64,000 nucleotides of DNA, from assembly GCF_030161875.1 (NCBI RefSeq), contig NZ_BSVA01000001.1, positions 372,001 to 436,000 of the forward strand, written 5' to 3'. Both the position numbers and the translations under genes were made by a program. A model generated the notes under the pieces. It was not told the origin of the DNA. It made no database searches and saw only the letters and a list, made by a program, of their open reading frames with translations. The stretch comes from Homoserinibacter gongjuensis (GTDB taxonomy: Bacteria; Actinomycetota; Actinomycetes; Actinomycetales; Microbacteriaceae). The number at the start of each line of letters is the position of its first letter. Position 1 is the first letter of the stretch. Of this stretch, positions 37,506 through 59,221 are shown piece after piece.

Positions 37506-38510
37506 TCAGCCGGCGGCCGGGCGCTCGGCCGTGGTCGCCTTCGCGTTCGACTCGTACGAGGTGTTGGTGGCCTCGAAGAAGTTGACGAGCTCGAGCGTGT
37601 CGTTCGCGGTCGCCATCCACTTGGCCGGGTTCACCACGTTGTAGTGCGTACCGAAGCCGAGCTCCTCGAGGCGACGATCGGCGAGGTATTTCACGTACTG
37701 GTTGATGTAGGAGGCGTTGAGCCCGAGGATGCCGTTCGGCAGGAGGTCGTTGTTGTACTCCTCCTCCATCTCCACGGCGTCGAGGATCATCTGCTTGATC
37801 TCGGCGGCGAACTCCGGCGTCTGCAGGTCGGGGTTCTCCTCCAGCACGGTGAGGATCAGGTTGATGCCGAACTTGAGGTGCAGCGACTCGTCGCGCACGA
37901 TCCAGTCCATGAGCGAGCCGAAGTTCCGCAGCAGGTTCCGCTGGCGGAACGAGAGCGCCACCATGAACCCCGAGTAGAACCAGATGCCCTCGAGGATGAT
38001 GTTGTAGGCGACGAGGTTGCGAACGAAGTCCTGCTTGCCCTCGGTGGTCTTGATGTCGAGGGTCTCCTCCGTCATGCGGCGGATGTACTCGACCTGGAAC
38101 TCCTCCTTGCGCGCCATCGACGGGATGTCGACGTGCGAGTTGTAGGCCTCGTTGCGGTCGATCGGGAACGTCTCGAGCACGTACTCGAACGACATGCAGT
38201 GGTTGGCCTCCTCCCACATCTGCTTCGCGAGGTAGAGGTGCGCCTCGGGTGCGTTGACGTAGGGGTAGACGCCGAAGGCGAGGGCCTTGTTGACGAGCAG
38301 CTCGTTGGGGTTGAAGTACGACACGAGGAAGGTCACCGCGTGACGTTCCTCATCCGTCATCCGCTTGAAGTCGGACAGGTCTTCTCCGAGCTGGATCTCG
38401 TTGGGGAACCACGTGTTGGCGACGGCCTGATCGTAGAGTTCCATCGCCCACGGGTAGGTGACGGGCTTGAGCAGGAGGCCCTCCTGCACGCCGGTTCCGA
38501 GGATGGCCAT
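37506..38510 (-). CDS. nrdB: Ribonucleotide reductase small subunit, class Ic-like residues
   Basis: R2 subunit that carries the metal cofactor starting radical transfer to NrdA; 334 residues. Metal ligands: E70 (NPNELLVNKAL), E101 and H104 (WEEANHCMSFEY), and later EGIWFY and RDESLHLKF. Two oddities relative to class Ia: position H+4, the radical tyrosine (E. coli Y122), is F108, and the first ligand is Glu70 where E. coli has Asp84. Both swaps are the hallmarks of class Ic (Chlamydia, Mn/Fe cofactor). Start ATG 38510 with AAGAAGGA upstream. Directly after nrdA (22 bp), same operon. Confidence 0.93.
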   Translation of the reverse strand: MAILGTGVQEGLLLKPVTYPWAMELYDQAVANTWFPNEIQLGEDLSDFKRMTDEERHAVTFLVSYFNPNELLVNKALAFGVYPYVNAPEAHLYLAKQMWEEANHCMSFEYVLETFPIDRNEAYNSHVDIPSMARKEEFQVEYIRRMTEETLDIKTTEGKQDFVRNLVAYNIILEGIWFYSGFMVALSFRQRNLLRNFGSLMDWIVRDESLHLKFGINLILTVLEENPDLQTPEFAAEIKQMILDAVEMEEEYNNDLLPNGILGLNASYINQYVKYLADRRLEELGFGTHYNVVNPAKWMATANDTLELVNFFEATNTSYESNAKATTAERPAAG

Positions 38511-38532
38511 GTGTATCAGTCCTTCTTCATTG

Positions 38533-41078
38533 CTATTGGCAGCTCTCGCACTGCAGTTCATCCATAGGGTCGACGGGCACGTAGTACTCGTCGGTGGTGG
38601 CTCCGTTCACGAGGTGAGCCCTCCGAATCCACGACGGGGCGCCGCGCTGGGCGCGGTGGCGGGAGCTTCGGCGGCGGGGGTCGCCGGGGTGGCGGGGGCT
38701 CCGAACCCTCGGCGCGCGCCCTGCGTGATCTCCTCGGCCTTGTTGACCTTGACGGTCGACTGCTCGGCCTGGTGACGCGGCTTGACGTGCAGGTAGTAGG
38801 TCGTCTTGACGCCCTTCTCCCACGCCTTGTAGTAGATGTCCATCATCTCGCCGACGTCGCGCGTCTCGAGGTACATGTTGCGGCTGATGGCCTGGTCGAT
38901 CCACTTCTGGGCGCGGGCAGCCACCTCGATGAAGGCGTAGGCCGAGAGCTGGAAGCTCGTCTTGTAGACCTTCTTGATCTCGTCGGGGATCTCGGCGATC
39001 ACCTGGATGTCGCCCTGGCTGCGCAGCACCTGCTCGCGCACCTGCTCCCAGAGGCCGAGCTTCTGCAGGTCGGTCACGAGGTTGCGGTTCACCTCGAGGA
39101 ACTTGCCGTTGCTCGTGGAGCGGCTGAAGATCTGGGCGAACTGCGGGTCGAGGCCGGGCGTGGTGCCGGCGACGAGGCCGATGGACGCGGTGGGCGCGAT
39201 CGCCATGAGGGTCGCGTTGCGCATGCCGCCCTTGACCTTCTCACGCAGGCGGTCCCAGTCGAGGCGCATGGTGCGGTCGACGGGGATCGGCACGCCGCGG
39301 TCCTTCTCGGTCAGCTCGAGCGAGTCGAACGGCACGAGGCCCTGCGACCAGCGGCTTCCCACGAAGTTGTCGTAGGAGCCGCGCTCGCGGGCGAGGTCGG
39401 CCGACTCGTCGATGGCCGCGTAGGAGACGTGCTCCATGATCTCGTCCATGAGGGCGTACGCCTCTTCGGACTCGTACGAGTAGCCGAGCTTCTCCACGAC
39501 ATCCGTGAAGCCCATGACCCCGAGGCCGATGGCCCGGTTGGTCTTGTTGGCGTGGTCTGCTTCGGCCACCGACGACTCGGTGATGTCGATGAGGTTGTCG
39601 AGCTGACGCACGGCGCTGCGGGCGGAGTCTTCGACAAGGTCCCAGTCGAATCCGAGGCCGCCGTTGGCGTCGACCTTGAGGTGGGTCGAGAGGTTGATCG
39701 ACGCCAGGTTGCAGACGGCGATGTTCTCAAGGTCTTGCGGGAGGCAGATCTCGGTGCAGAGGTTGGAGAGGTGGATGGTGCCCGTGTTGTTGTTGAGGGC
39801 GCGGTTGTTGATGGTGTCTTTCCAGGTGAGCCACGGGTGGGCCGTGGTCTGGAGTGACATCAGGATGTCTTTGAACTGCGAGCGTGCCGAGATCTTCTTG
39901 AACATGCGCAGGCGGCCGGCGTCGGCCTCCGCCGCGTAGTGCGCGAAGCGCTCGGAGAACTCCTGGCCGTAGAGCTCGTTGAGGTCGGCGACCTCGAGCG
40001 GGTCGAAGAGGTACCAGTCGTCGTCGTTCTGCACGCGCTTCATGAACTCGTCGGAGATCCAGACGGCCGTGTTGGCGGTGCGGGTGCGGCGGTACGGGTC
40101 GCCGGAGTTCTGACGCAGGTCGAGGAACTCGGGGAAGTCGAGGTGCCAGTTCTCCATGTAGAAGGCCAGCGCCCCGAACTTCTTGCCGCCGCGGCTGACC
40201 GCGCGCAGCACCGAGTCGATCGTGTGCATGAACGGGATGGGGCCCGTCGACGTGGTGTTGTTGGAGCGGATGGGCGAGCCCTGGGCGCGCAGCTTCGTGA
40301 CCGACAGGCCGATGCCGCCGGTGCCCTTGGTGAGCCACATGACGTCGCGTACCGACTTCGCGATGTGCTCGATGTCGTCGTGCATCTCCATGACGAAGCA
40401 GTTGGAGAGCTGCGGGTAGGCGGTGCCGGCGTTCACGAGAGTCGAGCCGGCGGCCAGGTATTCGAGCTTCGACATCTTGTTGTAGAACTCGATGGCGTGT
40501 GTGGTGGGGTCGGCCTCGTTGAGCGAGAGGCCCATGGCGATGCGCATCCAGAAGTACTGCGGCACCTCGAGCGGCTCGTGGTTGCGGGCCTTGATGCTGT
40601 AGCGGTTGTTGAGGGTGACGACGCCGATGTACTTGAGCAGGCCGTCGCGGCTGGGCTCGAGGGCGGCCGCGAGGCGCTCGAGGTCGAACAGCGCCGGGAA
40701 GCGCGAGTCGAGCAGCAGCTCGTCGACGCCGCGCTGGATGGTGGCGGGGAAGTGCTCGCGGTGCAACTCCTTGAGCTGCTCCTCGCTCGTGTAGTCGCCG
40801 AGCACGCGCTTGTAGATGGTCTTGAGCAGCAGACGCGCGGCGACGGTGTCGAACTGCGGGTCGTCCTTGACGTTCTGCAGCGCCACCTGGATGACGGCCT
40901 CGTCGAGCTGCTGGGTGGTGATGCCGTCGAAGAGCGTGAGTTCGAGCTCGGAGGCGATCTGCGTGACCCAGGTGATGTTTTCGTCGAGCCCGCGGCTCGC
41001 ATCCTCGATCGCCAGGTTGATCTTGTTGGCGTCGTACGGCTCGCGCTCTCCGTTGCGCTTCACGACGGTGATTGCCAC
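38533..41078 (-). CDS. nrdA: Ribonucleoside-diphosphate reductase large subunit (one-base frameshift)
   Basis: R1 catalytic subunit, about 848 residues. An N-terminal ATP-cone (ITVVKRNGEREPYDANKINL) gives allosteric activity control. Active-site residues: C in QLSNCFVMEMHDD, N-x-C-x-E in SNLCTEICLP, and AVCNLASINL; the radical-chain tyrosines lie near the end. The visible frame stops early at 38607 (GFGGLTS); one G more at the C-run 38619-38621 gives GAHLVNGATTDEYYVPVDP and the essential redox pair CESCQ at the very C-terminus, so the true stop is 38533. GTG start 41078 with AAAGGGA upstream. Controlled by the NrdR and DnaA sites at 41200-41292. Confidence 0.95.
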
Positions 41079-41199
41079 GTGATCCCTTTCCTCCCCGCGC
41101 GTGTTCGCGCGCCCCGCTTGCGATGAAAATCCCTGATGGGAACGACCTCGACTCAGCCGAGACCGAGCCCCTTTGCTCTCCCCCGGCCGGGAGGTGTGA

Positions 41200-41247
41200 C
41201 CACTATATATCGGGCCCCTGACAGGGAGCCAACCCTAGATGTTGTGG
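41200..41247 (-). promoter_or_regulatory. NrdR-box pair upstream of nrdA
   Basis: Two 16-bp sites resembling the NrdR consensus (ACACWATATATWGTGT): CCACTATATATCGGGC at 41200-41215 and ACCCTAGATGTTGTGG at 41232-41247. Their centres are 32 bp apart, the three-turn spacing known for co-operative NrdR binding. They lie about 120-170 bp before nrdA. No nrdR gene in the window. Confidence 0.7.
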
Positions 41248-41252
41248 GCGTG

Positions 41253-41292
41253 TCATCCACAGATGTGCATAACTTCGCCCCGGTTATGCACA
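41253..41292. promoter_or_regulatory. DnaA-box cluster upstream of nrdA
   Basis: TCATCCACA (41253-41261, one mismatch), TGTGCATAA (41264-41272) and TTATGCACA (41284-41292), the last two exact fits to TTATNCACA on opposite strands and forming a 10-bp inverted repeat. A weaker CTTTCCACA follows. Suggests DnaA-linked timing of nrdAB transcription, as known for E. coli nrdAB. Confidence 0.6.
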
Positions 41293-41374
41293 CTTTCCAC
41301 AGCGTAGGCGGGGCGTCTGACGCTATGCGGAGCAGGCGTCTGCCCCTGCGACCTGCCCCGGCTGACGCGACCTA

Positions 41375-41827
41375 CTAACTTGTGCGCGCTCGGATGACGT
41401 CGTTGAGCGTGCTCGCTTGTTTCGACGCCGCGCCCGGGGCGGTGACGCTTGCCCGGATGGGAAGTTGACTGCCATCGGTGAGGGTGATCTGAATCATCGA
41501 GAGCAAGCGCGTATCGATCCCCTTGCTCAGCACCCCCGAGTATGGGACCGCGTCGCTTCTTCGGATCTCCGACCATGCCAACTCGCGAGTCCGCAACCAG
41601 GACACCACGCGGACTCCTGTCACTGTCGAGTACACCCCGACCACCAACGAACGCAAGAGCGCGAGAAGTCCGAGCGTTTGGAAGCCAACGGCGATGAGAG
41701 TCACCACGAGTGAGTCCCCGAACGAGCCAGCGACGACGAAGCTAACGAAGGAGAAGGTCACGATCACGAAACAGAGGATCGCGAGGCCGCGCGCCCACCG
41801 GCCAACCTGAGGAAGCCGCGTGCTCAA
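41375..41827 (-). CDS. Immunity candidate C: small membrane PH-like protein
   Basis: 150 residues. Two membrane helices (residues ~12-34 and ~40-65) then a compact beta-rich C-terminal domain (GVRVVSWLRTRELAWSEIRR, LSMIQITLTDGSQLPIRA) that looks like a bacterial PH (bPH) domain. The start is TTG 41825-41827, directly after the stop of the RHS cassette-C gene; this context (immediately downstream of a toxin tip) is the main reason to call it an immunity protein. A membrane location suits protection from a toxin that works at or enters through the membrane. Not matched to a named Imm family. Confidence 0.6.
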   Translation of the reverse strand: MSTRLPQVGRWARGLAILCFVIVTFSFVSFVVAGSFGDSLVVTLIAVGFQTLGLLALLRSLVVGVYSTVTGVRVVSWLRTRELAWSEIRRSDAVPYSGVLSKGIDTRLLSMIQITLTDGSQLPIRASVTAPGAASKQASTLNDVIRARTS

Positions 41828-45535
<3,708 letters not shown>

Positions 45536-45573
45536 CTATGCGATCCCGATTGCTCGGCCGCTGCGGCACGCTC

Positions 45574-47415
<1,842 letters not shown>

Positions 47416-47424
47416 AGCTCCTCC

Positions 47425-54255
<6,831 letters not shown>

Positions 54256-54400
54256 GTGGTGGTGATCCCATCGACAAAGGGAATGCCGCAGCATCGCGAC
54301 ACCGCGAACGTAGAACCCGGTAGACCGCCCTGTCTAGAGGTTTCGTCACCCAAAGACCGAGTGGAATACCCCCAGTGCGAGGGGCATGTGCGGTGGCGGC

Positions 54401-54447
54401 GGTTTCGAGACGCGTCGCGCTTCGCGCGGCGCTCCTCAACCACCTGG
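54401..54447. repeat. REP-like repeat, family B
   Basis: GGTTTCGAGACGCGTCGCGC...CGGCGCTCCTCAACCACCTGG, between the divergent RHS and MFS genes. A small TAGAC-N6-GTCTA dyad lies at 54321-54336 on the RHS side. Confidence 0.65.
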
Positions 54448-54497
54448 GGGCGGCGCGCCTCCTCAGTGTCGCCCCGAGCAACTAGGCTCGGAAGGCT

Positions 54498-55704
54498 GTG
54501 AACGCGTATCTCGACCTGCTGCGAACCCGGGGGTGGCCCGGATCATCGCCGCGCAGTTGGTGGCGCGATTCCCAGGCGGCATGATCTCGCTCGGGTTCCT
54601 CATCCACATCGAGAAGATCTTCGACTCCTACGGCGCCGCGGGCCTCGTGCTCGCCGCCACCTCGGTCGGCCAGGCGATCTCGGGACCCGTCACGAGCCGC
54701 TGGATGGGGCGCTGGGGCATGCGGCCGGTGCTCGTCCTCACCACGGTGGTGTGCGCCGCCGCGCTCTCGGTGATCGCGCTCGCGCAGCTCGAGCTGTGGG
54801 CGTTCATGCTCGTCGGCCTCATCGCGGGCCTCAGCTACCCGCCCGTGCAGCCCGCGGTGCGCACCATCTACCCCAAGATGGTGAACTCGCGTCAGCTCAC
54901 TCCGCTGTTCTCGCTCGACGCCTCGGCGCAGGAGATCATCTGGATCGCCGGGCCCGTCGCCGTGACCTTCGTCGCCACGCAGGTCTCCTCGGTCATCGGC
55001 ATCTTCATGTCGGTGCTGTTCCTCGTGGTCGGCGGCGCGTGGTTCATCTCCTCCCCGAGCTCGGCCGGGTGCGCATCCCGCGCAGCAAGCGCCGCCTCGG
55101 CGTCGTGCTCGCCCGCCCGCCCGTACTGCTCGCGACCGTCGTGGGCTTCCTGCTCGTCGGCGCGTGCGCCGCGATCGAGGCATCCGTCGTCGCGACGTTC
55201 GGCGAAGAGGGGGCCGAGTCGGGCATCGTCCTCGCGATCTGGGCAGTCGCCTCGCTTGCCGGCGGTCTCGGCTTCGGCAACATCCCCATCGGCCCCTGGG
55301 CGCTCGCCCGGCGCATGACGTTCGTCTTCGTCGGCGCCGCCCTCGCGATGTTCGCCTTCGACTTCTGGACGATCTCGGGCGCGCTCGTGATCTCAGGCCT
55401 CGGCATCGCGCCCGCCCTCGCCGTGATGTTCTCGATCGTGTCGGCGAGCGTCAAGTTCTCCGACACCGCCGAGGCCTACGGATGGGTCGGCACCGGTCAG
55501 CTCGTGGGCGCGGCGCTCGGATCTGCCGCGGCGGGCTTCCTCATCGACGGCTACGGATCGGTCGGCGGTTTCATCGCCGCCGCCGGGATCGCGCTGCTCG
55601 GGGTGCTCGTGCCCGTCGTCTTCCGCAGGGCGCACCCCGACCTGCGGGGGCGCGACGCGAGCCCGCTCGCCGACACGGAGCCGGTGGCTCTACCCCCGAG
55701 TTGA
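54498..55704 (+). CDS. MFS transporter (two frameshifts)
   Basis: About 402 residues, twelve membrane segments; the early motif FPGGMISLGFLIHIEKIFDS, SRWMGRWGMRPVLVLTT (motif-A-like) and AVMFSIVSASVKFSDTAEAY are those of YcaD/SetA-like exporters. Start GTG 54498 (VNAYLDLLRTPGVARII) with TAGGCT at 54483-54488. Single-base losses lie in the C/G run 54526-54533 and the C-run 55053-55056; correcting them gives RTPGVARIIAAQL and SSPELGRVRIPRSKRR. Substrate unknown. Divergent from the RHS gene. Confidence 0.85.
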
Positions 55705-55796
55705 GCCCGCGCCCAGAACGTGGCGCAGCGGGAGAAACGACCGCGTGGCGGGAGGCGTTTCCCCCGCCGCTGGGTCACGGCTCCAGCTGCGCCAGG

Positions 55797-56783
55797 TCAC
55801 CAGCGGGAGTGGATCGCCGCGCGGAAGCGGCGGTCGTAGAGCTCGCGCACGGATGCGGTGAACGGCTCGCCGAGGTCGGGCACCGAACCCGCGGCCGCGT
55901 TCGACTCGGCTTGCGCGACGTTGCGCGCACCCGGGATCACGGTCGACACGCCGGGCAGCTGCGCGACCCAGGCGAGCGCCGCGACGGCGGGAGTGAGCCC
56001 GGCATCCGCGGCGAGCGCGGAGAACTCCCGCGCGGCCTCGACGCCCTCGTCGTAGTCGACGCCCGAGAACGTCTCGCCCTGATCGAACGCCTCGCCGTGC
56101 CGGTTGAAGCTGCGGTGGTCGTCGGATGCGAAGGCCGTGTCGTGCGTGTAGCGCCCTGAGAGCAGACCGCTCGCGAGCGGCACCCGCGCGATGATGCCGA
56201 CCCCGGCTTCCTGAGCCGCGGGAAGCACGGCGTCGAGAGGCTTCAGCCGGAAGGCGTTGAGGATGATCTGCACCGTCGCGACGTTCGGGCGCGCGATCGC
56301 GGTGAGGGCCTGGTCGACGGTCTCGACGCTCACGCCGTAGTTGGCGATGGCGCCGTCGGCCACGAGGGCGTCGAGCGCATCGAACGTTTCGTCGCTCGCG
56401 TACACGGTGGTCGGCGGGCAGTGCAGCTGCACGAGGTCGAGCGTGTCGACCCCGAGATTGCGACGGCTGCGGTCGGTCCACGCCCGGAAGTTGGACATGA
56501 CGTAGTTCTCGGGCAGCTGGTCCATGCGCCGGCCCATCTTGGTGGCCACGGTGACGCCGGCATCCGGGTTGTCGCGCAGCCAGCCGCCGATGAGACTCTC
56601 GCTGCGCCCGTCGCCGTACACGTCGGCGGTGTCGAAGAAGGTGACCCCCGCATCCCGGCTGGCATCCAGCACGGCCCGCGCGTCGGCTTCGCTCACCTGG
56701 CCCCAGTCGGCGCCGAGCTGCCAGGTTCCGAGTCCGATCACTGAGACGTCGCGGCCGGTGCGGCCCAGGGTGCGATGCTGCAT
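55797..56783 (-). CDS. Aldo/keto reductase (AKR11/YhdN-like)
   Basis: 328 residues, NADP-dependent. Catalytic residues in [14 protein letters not shown] (D, Y), [10 protein letters not shown] (K) and [11 protein letters not shown] (H); the C-terminal cofactor region [20 protein letters not shown] is typical of the general-stress AKR group. Leaderless start with TAGGCT six bases before ATG 56783. Convergent with the MFS gene. A different subfamily from the reductase at 21533. Confidence 0.92.
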   Translation of the reverse strand: MQHRTLGRTGRDVSVIGLGTWQLGADWGQVSEADARAVLDASRDAGVTFFDTADVYGDGRSESLIGGWLRDNPDAGVTVATKMGRRMDQLPENYVMSNFRAWTDRSRRNLGVDTLDLVQLHCPPTTVYASDETFDALDALVADGAIANYGVSVETVDQALTAIARPNVATVQIILNAFRLKPLDAVLPAAQEAGVGIIARVPLASGLLSGRYTHDTAFASDDHRSFNRHGEAFDQGETFSGVDYDEGVEAAREFSALAADAGLTPAVAALAWVAQLPGVSTVIPGARNVAQAESNAAAGSVPDLGEPFTASVRELYDRRFRAAIHSRW

Positions 56784-56789
56784 GAGTCG

Positions 56790-56795
56790 AGCCTA
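56790..56795 (-). promoter_or_regulatory. -10 box of the AKR gene at 55797 (leaderless type)
   Basis: TAGGCT on the minus strand, six bases before ATG 56783. Confidence 0.55.
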
Positions 56796-56808
56796 GAAGA
56801 CTTGAGGC

Positions 56809-57036
56809 GGTTGAGGAGCGCCGCAGGCGCGTCTCGAAACCGACGTCACCGCGGTGCTGGTTTCGAGACGCCGCTGCGCGGCTCCTCAACCAGCGGTGGG
56901 GCCGCTGCGCGGCTCCTCAACCAGCGGTGGGGGTCGCTGCGCGGCTCCTCAACCAGCGGTGGGGGTCGCTGCGCGGCTCCTCAACCAGCGACATTGTCAG
57001 CTGGTTGAGGAGCGCCGCAGGCGCGTCTCGAAACCA
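56809..57036. repeat. REP family B array with four tandem units
   Basis: Left copy GGTTGAGGAGCGCCGCAGGC... (56809-56841), an inverted copy starting TGGTTTCGAGACG (56859), then four tandem CGCTGCGCGGCTCCTCAACC units with 31-32 bp period (56871-56990), and a closing TGGTTGAGGAGCGCCGCAGG copy in the first orientation (57002-57036). The whole can fold into a long hairpin. It fills the gap between the AKR gene start and the hydrolase end and touches the hydrolase stop codon. Confidence 0.75.
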
Positions 57037-57039
57037 GCG

Positions 57040-57826
57040 TCACGACTCCACGTCGTCGACGGCGCGGGCGACGGCGCGCGCGAGCCGCTTGCCGATCAGG
57101 TGCGTGGCGCCGCGCACCCGCGTGACGGTCACCCCGCGCAGTCGCGACGCGATCCGCATGCCTCCGGGCGAGCTGAACTCGTCGAGGTCGCCGTAGACGA
57201 TCTCCACCGGAACCCGCACGGCAGCCAGGTCGCTGATCGTGGTCTGCGACTCGATCGTGTGCTCGAGCGACTTCACGAACGGCTCCCAGGTGCGCTCGTT
57301 GATGTCCATCGCACGCGGGATCGCGAGCATGTCGCCGATGATGCCGCCGTTTCGGATGGTGAACTCGCGGTTCTCGCGCAGCCATCGATACGCGCGCAGG
57401 TAGAACTGCTGCACCACGCGATCCCGCTCCTCCGACAGCGCGCTCGGGGCGGTGTAGATCGGGGGCTCACGAGCACGAGCCCCCGCACCCGCCGGGGTGC
57501 CGTGCCGCGTAGCGGGGCGCGATGAGCCCGCCCATCGAGTGCCCCACGAGCACGAACGGCTCCCGCAATCGGAGTGAGCGGATGGTGCGGGCGAGAGCCG
57601 CGACGTGCTCCGGCAGCGTGTACTGCGCATCGAGGGGCGCGGGCGAGCCGCCGAACCCGAGCAGGTCGATCGTGATGCAGCGGTGGCCGGGAGCCAGCAG
57701 CGGGATCACGTTCGTCCAGGTGATCGAACTCGACGCGATCCCGTGGATGAACACCACGACGGGGCCCGACCCGACGTCGTTCGCGACGTGCAGCAGAGGC
57801 GCGCGTCGGAACGGATTCCACCCCAT
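57040..57826 (-). CDS. Alpha/beta-hydrolase (two frameshifts)
   Basis: About 262 residues. Oxyanion HGIASSSITW, the nucleophile elbow GHSMGG in FVLVGHSMGGLIAPRYAA, the acid in EIVYGDLDEFSSPGG, and the catalytic His in RVRGATHLIGKRLA. Substrate not known; it resembles small-molecule esterases/lyases. Single-base losses occur at the runs 57488-57490 and 57461-57465; restoring both gives HPGGVRGLVLVSPPIYTAPS. Leaderless start. Ends at the REP array. Confidence 0.85.
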
Positions 57827-57832
57827 GCCCCG

Positions 57833-57838
57833 AGGCTA
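57833..57838 (-). promoter_or_regulatory. -10 box of the hydrolase gene (leaderless type)
   Basis: TAGCCT on the minus strand, six bases before ATG 57826. Confidence 0.55.
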
Positions 57839-57867
57839 GCGGGCATGGGGTGGCCAGCGGCGCGGGT

Positions 57868-58065
57868 TCAGTCCTCGCGCAGCTTCTCCTTGTAGTCGTT
57901 CTTGGCGTGCACGCGGTCGCGGTCAGCTTCCGCCTTCTTGACCTCGGCGTCGGCCTGCACCTCGTCGACCTTGTCGCTCACGCGCTCCTTCGTGTCGTCC
58001 GCCCACTCGCCGACCTTCTTGCCGGTGGCTTCGGCGGCGTCCTTCGCGTCATCCAGGAATCCCAT
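57868..58065 (-). CDS. Small charged helical protein (CsbD/LEA-like)
   Basis: 65 residues, about half charged, no cysteine, entirely helical pattern: MGFLDDAKDAAEATGKKVGE then repeated DEVQADAEVKKAEADRDRV. Resembles hydrophilic stress proteins (CsbD- or LEA-like) without matching one exactly. AAGGAGG eight bases before ATG 58065 decides the start. Function unknown; often stress-induced in related families. Confidence 0.75.
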   Translation of the reverse strand: MGFLDDAKDAAEATGKKVGEWADDTKERVSDKVDEVQADAEVKKAEADRDRVHAKNDYKEKLRED

Positions 58066-58126
58066 GTCGTCCTCCTTCAGGCCGTTGCGTTCATCCCACC
58101 CCGGATGCGGGTCGCGCGACACGGGG

Positions 58127-58155
58127 TTGACATGCGTCGAGGCGCGCCATAGTGC
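58127..58155 (+). promoter_or_regulatory. Possible promoter before the DUF4349 gene
   Basis: TTGACA at 58127-58132 followed after 17 bases by TAGTGC; a good -35, weak -10. About 90 bp before ATG 58247. Confidence 0.3.
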
Positions 58156-58246
58156 GCACGCCGTGACGGAATCGTGACCGCGGGACGATCGAATCGTGAT
58201 GAAAGTTGGGTGGTGCTCGCGTCAGCCCGCCCCTAGCGTGACGAGC

Positions 58247-59167
58247 ATGAGGCACATCTCCCGAACCACAGCAGCCCTCGCCGCGGTGCTCGCGGCGGGG
58301 ATCGTCCTCAGCGGATGCTCGGCGGGGGCCGACTACAGCGGTGCGTCCGACGGCGGGTCGACCGCCGAGCGGGCTCCGCTCGCGGTCGACGCCGCCGACA
58401 CCGCGAGCGACGGCGAGCAGAACGCGGCCGCCGCCGACCAGGCGCTCGTCATCACCGGCACCGTCACGATCACCGCCGACGACCCGATCGCGGCGTCCGA
58501 GAAGGCCACCGCGATCGCCCGTGCGGCCGGTGGGCGCGTCGACGCGCGCACCGAGTACGCACCGCGCGACGGCGACGCAGGCAGCGCGACCCTCACCCTC
58601 CGCGTGCCGGCAGACGCCGTCGAAGACGTGCGCGACCAGCTCAAGGAGCTCGGCACCGTCGAAGAGACCGACTTCTCCTCGGTCGACGTCGGCACCCAGC
58701 AGCGTGACCTCGACACCCGCATCACGACCCTGCGCGCGTCGATCGCGCGCTACACCTCGTGGCTCGCGGATGCCGACACCACGGCGGATCTGATCCAGCT
58801 CGAGCAGGCGATCGCCGAGCGGCAGAACGAGCTCGAGTCGCTCGAGGCGCAGCAGCGCGCCCTCGACGACAAGGTGGCGATGTCGACCATCACCCTCCAG
58901 CTGCGCTCGGTCGCCCTCGCCCCGCCGCCGGATGGCCCCGACAACTTCTGGGAGGGGCTCGTCGTGGGCTGGAACGGCTTCGTCGCCTTCTGGGGCGGTG
59001 TCGCGGTCGCCCTCGGGGTGGGCCTGCCGTGGCTCGTGGTGCTGGGGGCGGTGCTCACCGTGGTCGTGCTGCTGGTGCGCCGGGCCGGACGGTCGTCCGT
59101 GACGCCGCTCACCGCATCCGCGCCTGCCGCCGCGACCGCGCCCGCCGCACCGAGCGGTTCGGAGTGA
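58247..59167 (+). CDS. DUF4349 lipoprotein
   Basis: 306 residues. Lipoprotein signal with lipobox LSGC (lipidated C24), an acidic linker, then the DUF4349 domain: ITGTVTITADDPIAASEKAT, GSATLTLRVPADAVEDVRDQ, a coiled-coil helical hairpin (LIQLEQAIAERQNELESLEA), and a C-terminal membrane helix (WNGFVAFWGGVAVALGVGLP) with a second hydrophobic run before a Pro/Ala tail. Outside-facing membrane protein, role unknown. Start chosen at the signal peptide. Confidence 0.88.
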   Translation: MRHISRTTAALAAVLAAGIVLSGCSAGADYSGASDGGSTAERAPLAVDAADTASDGEQNAAAADQALVITGTVTITADDPIAASEKATAIARAAGGRVDARTEYAPRDGDAGSATLTLRVPADAVEDVRDQLKELGTVEETDFSSVDVGTQQRDLDTRITTLRASIARYTSWLADADTTADLIQLEQAIAERQNELESLEAQQRALDDKVAMSTITLQLRSVALAPPPDGPDNFWEGLVVGWNGFVAFWGGVAVALGVGLPWLVVLGAVLTVVVLLVRRAGRSSVTPLTASAPAAATAPAAPSGSE

Positions 59168-59192
59168 CGGATTCCGCATCGGCTCTGGCAGA

Positions 59193-59209
59193 TGTGGACA
59201 CTGTTCACA
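59193..59209. promoter_or_regulatory. Operator TGTGGACACTGTTCACA overlapping an MFS promoter
   Basis: TGTGnACAnTGTnCACA dyad (only the central and two other positions unpaired), immediately before the -10 TATCCT. A bound protein would block the promoter. Same word as at 36928-36944. Confidence 0.6.
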
Positions 59210-59215
59210 TATCCT
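59210..59215 (+). promoter_or_regulatory. -10 box of the MFS gene at 59222 (leaderless type)
   Basis: TATCCT, six bases before ATG 59222 and abutting the operator. Confidence 0.6.
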
Positions 59216-59221
59216 GAGCCG

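Noticed and set aside
41253..41292. Chromosomal replication origin (DnaA boxes)
   Set aside because: No dnaA/dnaN/gyrB neighbourhood, only two perfect boxes and no AT-rich unwinding region; location upstream of nrdA favours gene regulation.
41136..41378. 80-codon plus-strand frame in the nrdA upstream region
   Set aside because: Overlaps the NrdR boxes and DnaA boxes, has no ribosome site or promoter box, and no protein-like composition.
56871..56990. CRISPR array
   Set aside because: The 31-32 bp units are contiguous copies with no variable spacers and no cas genes; it is a tandem expansion of a REP half-element.
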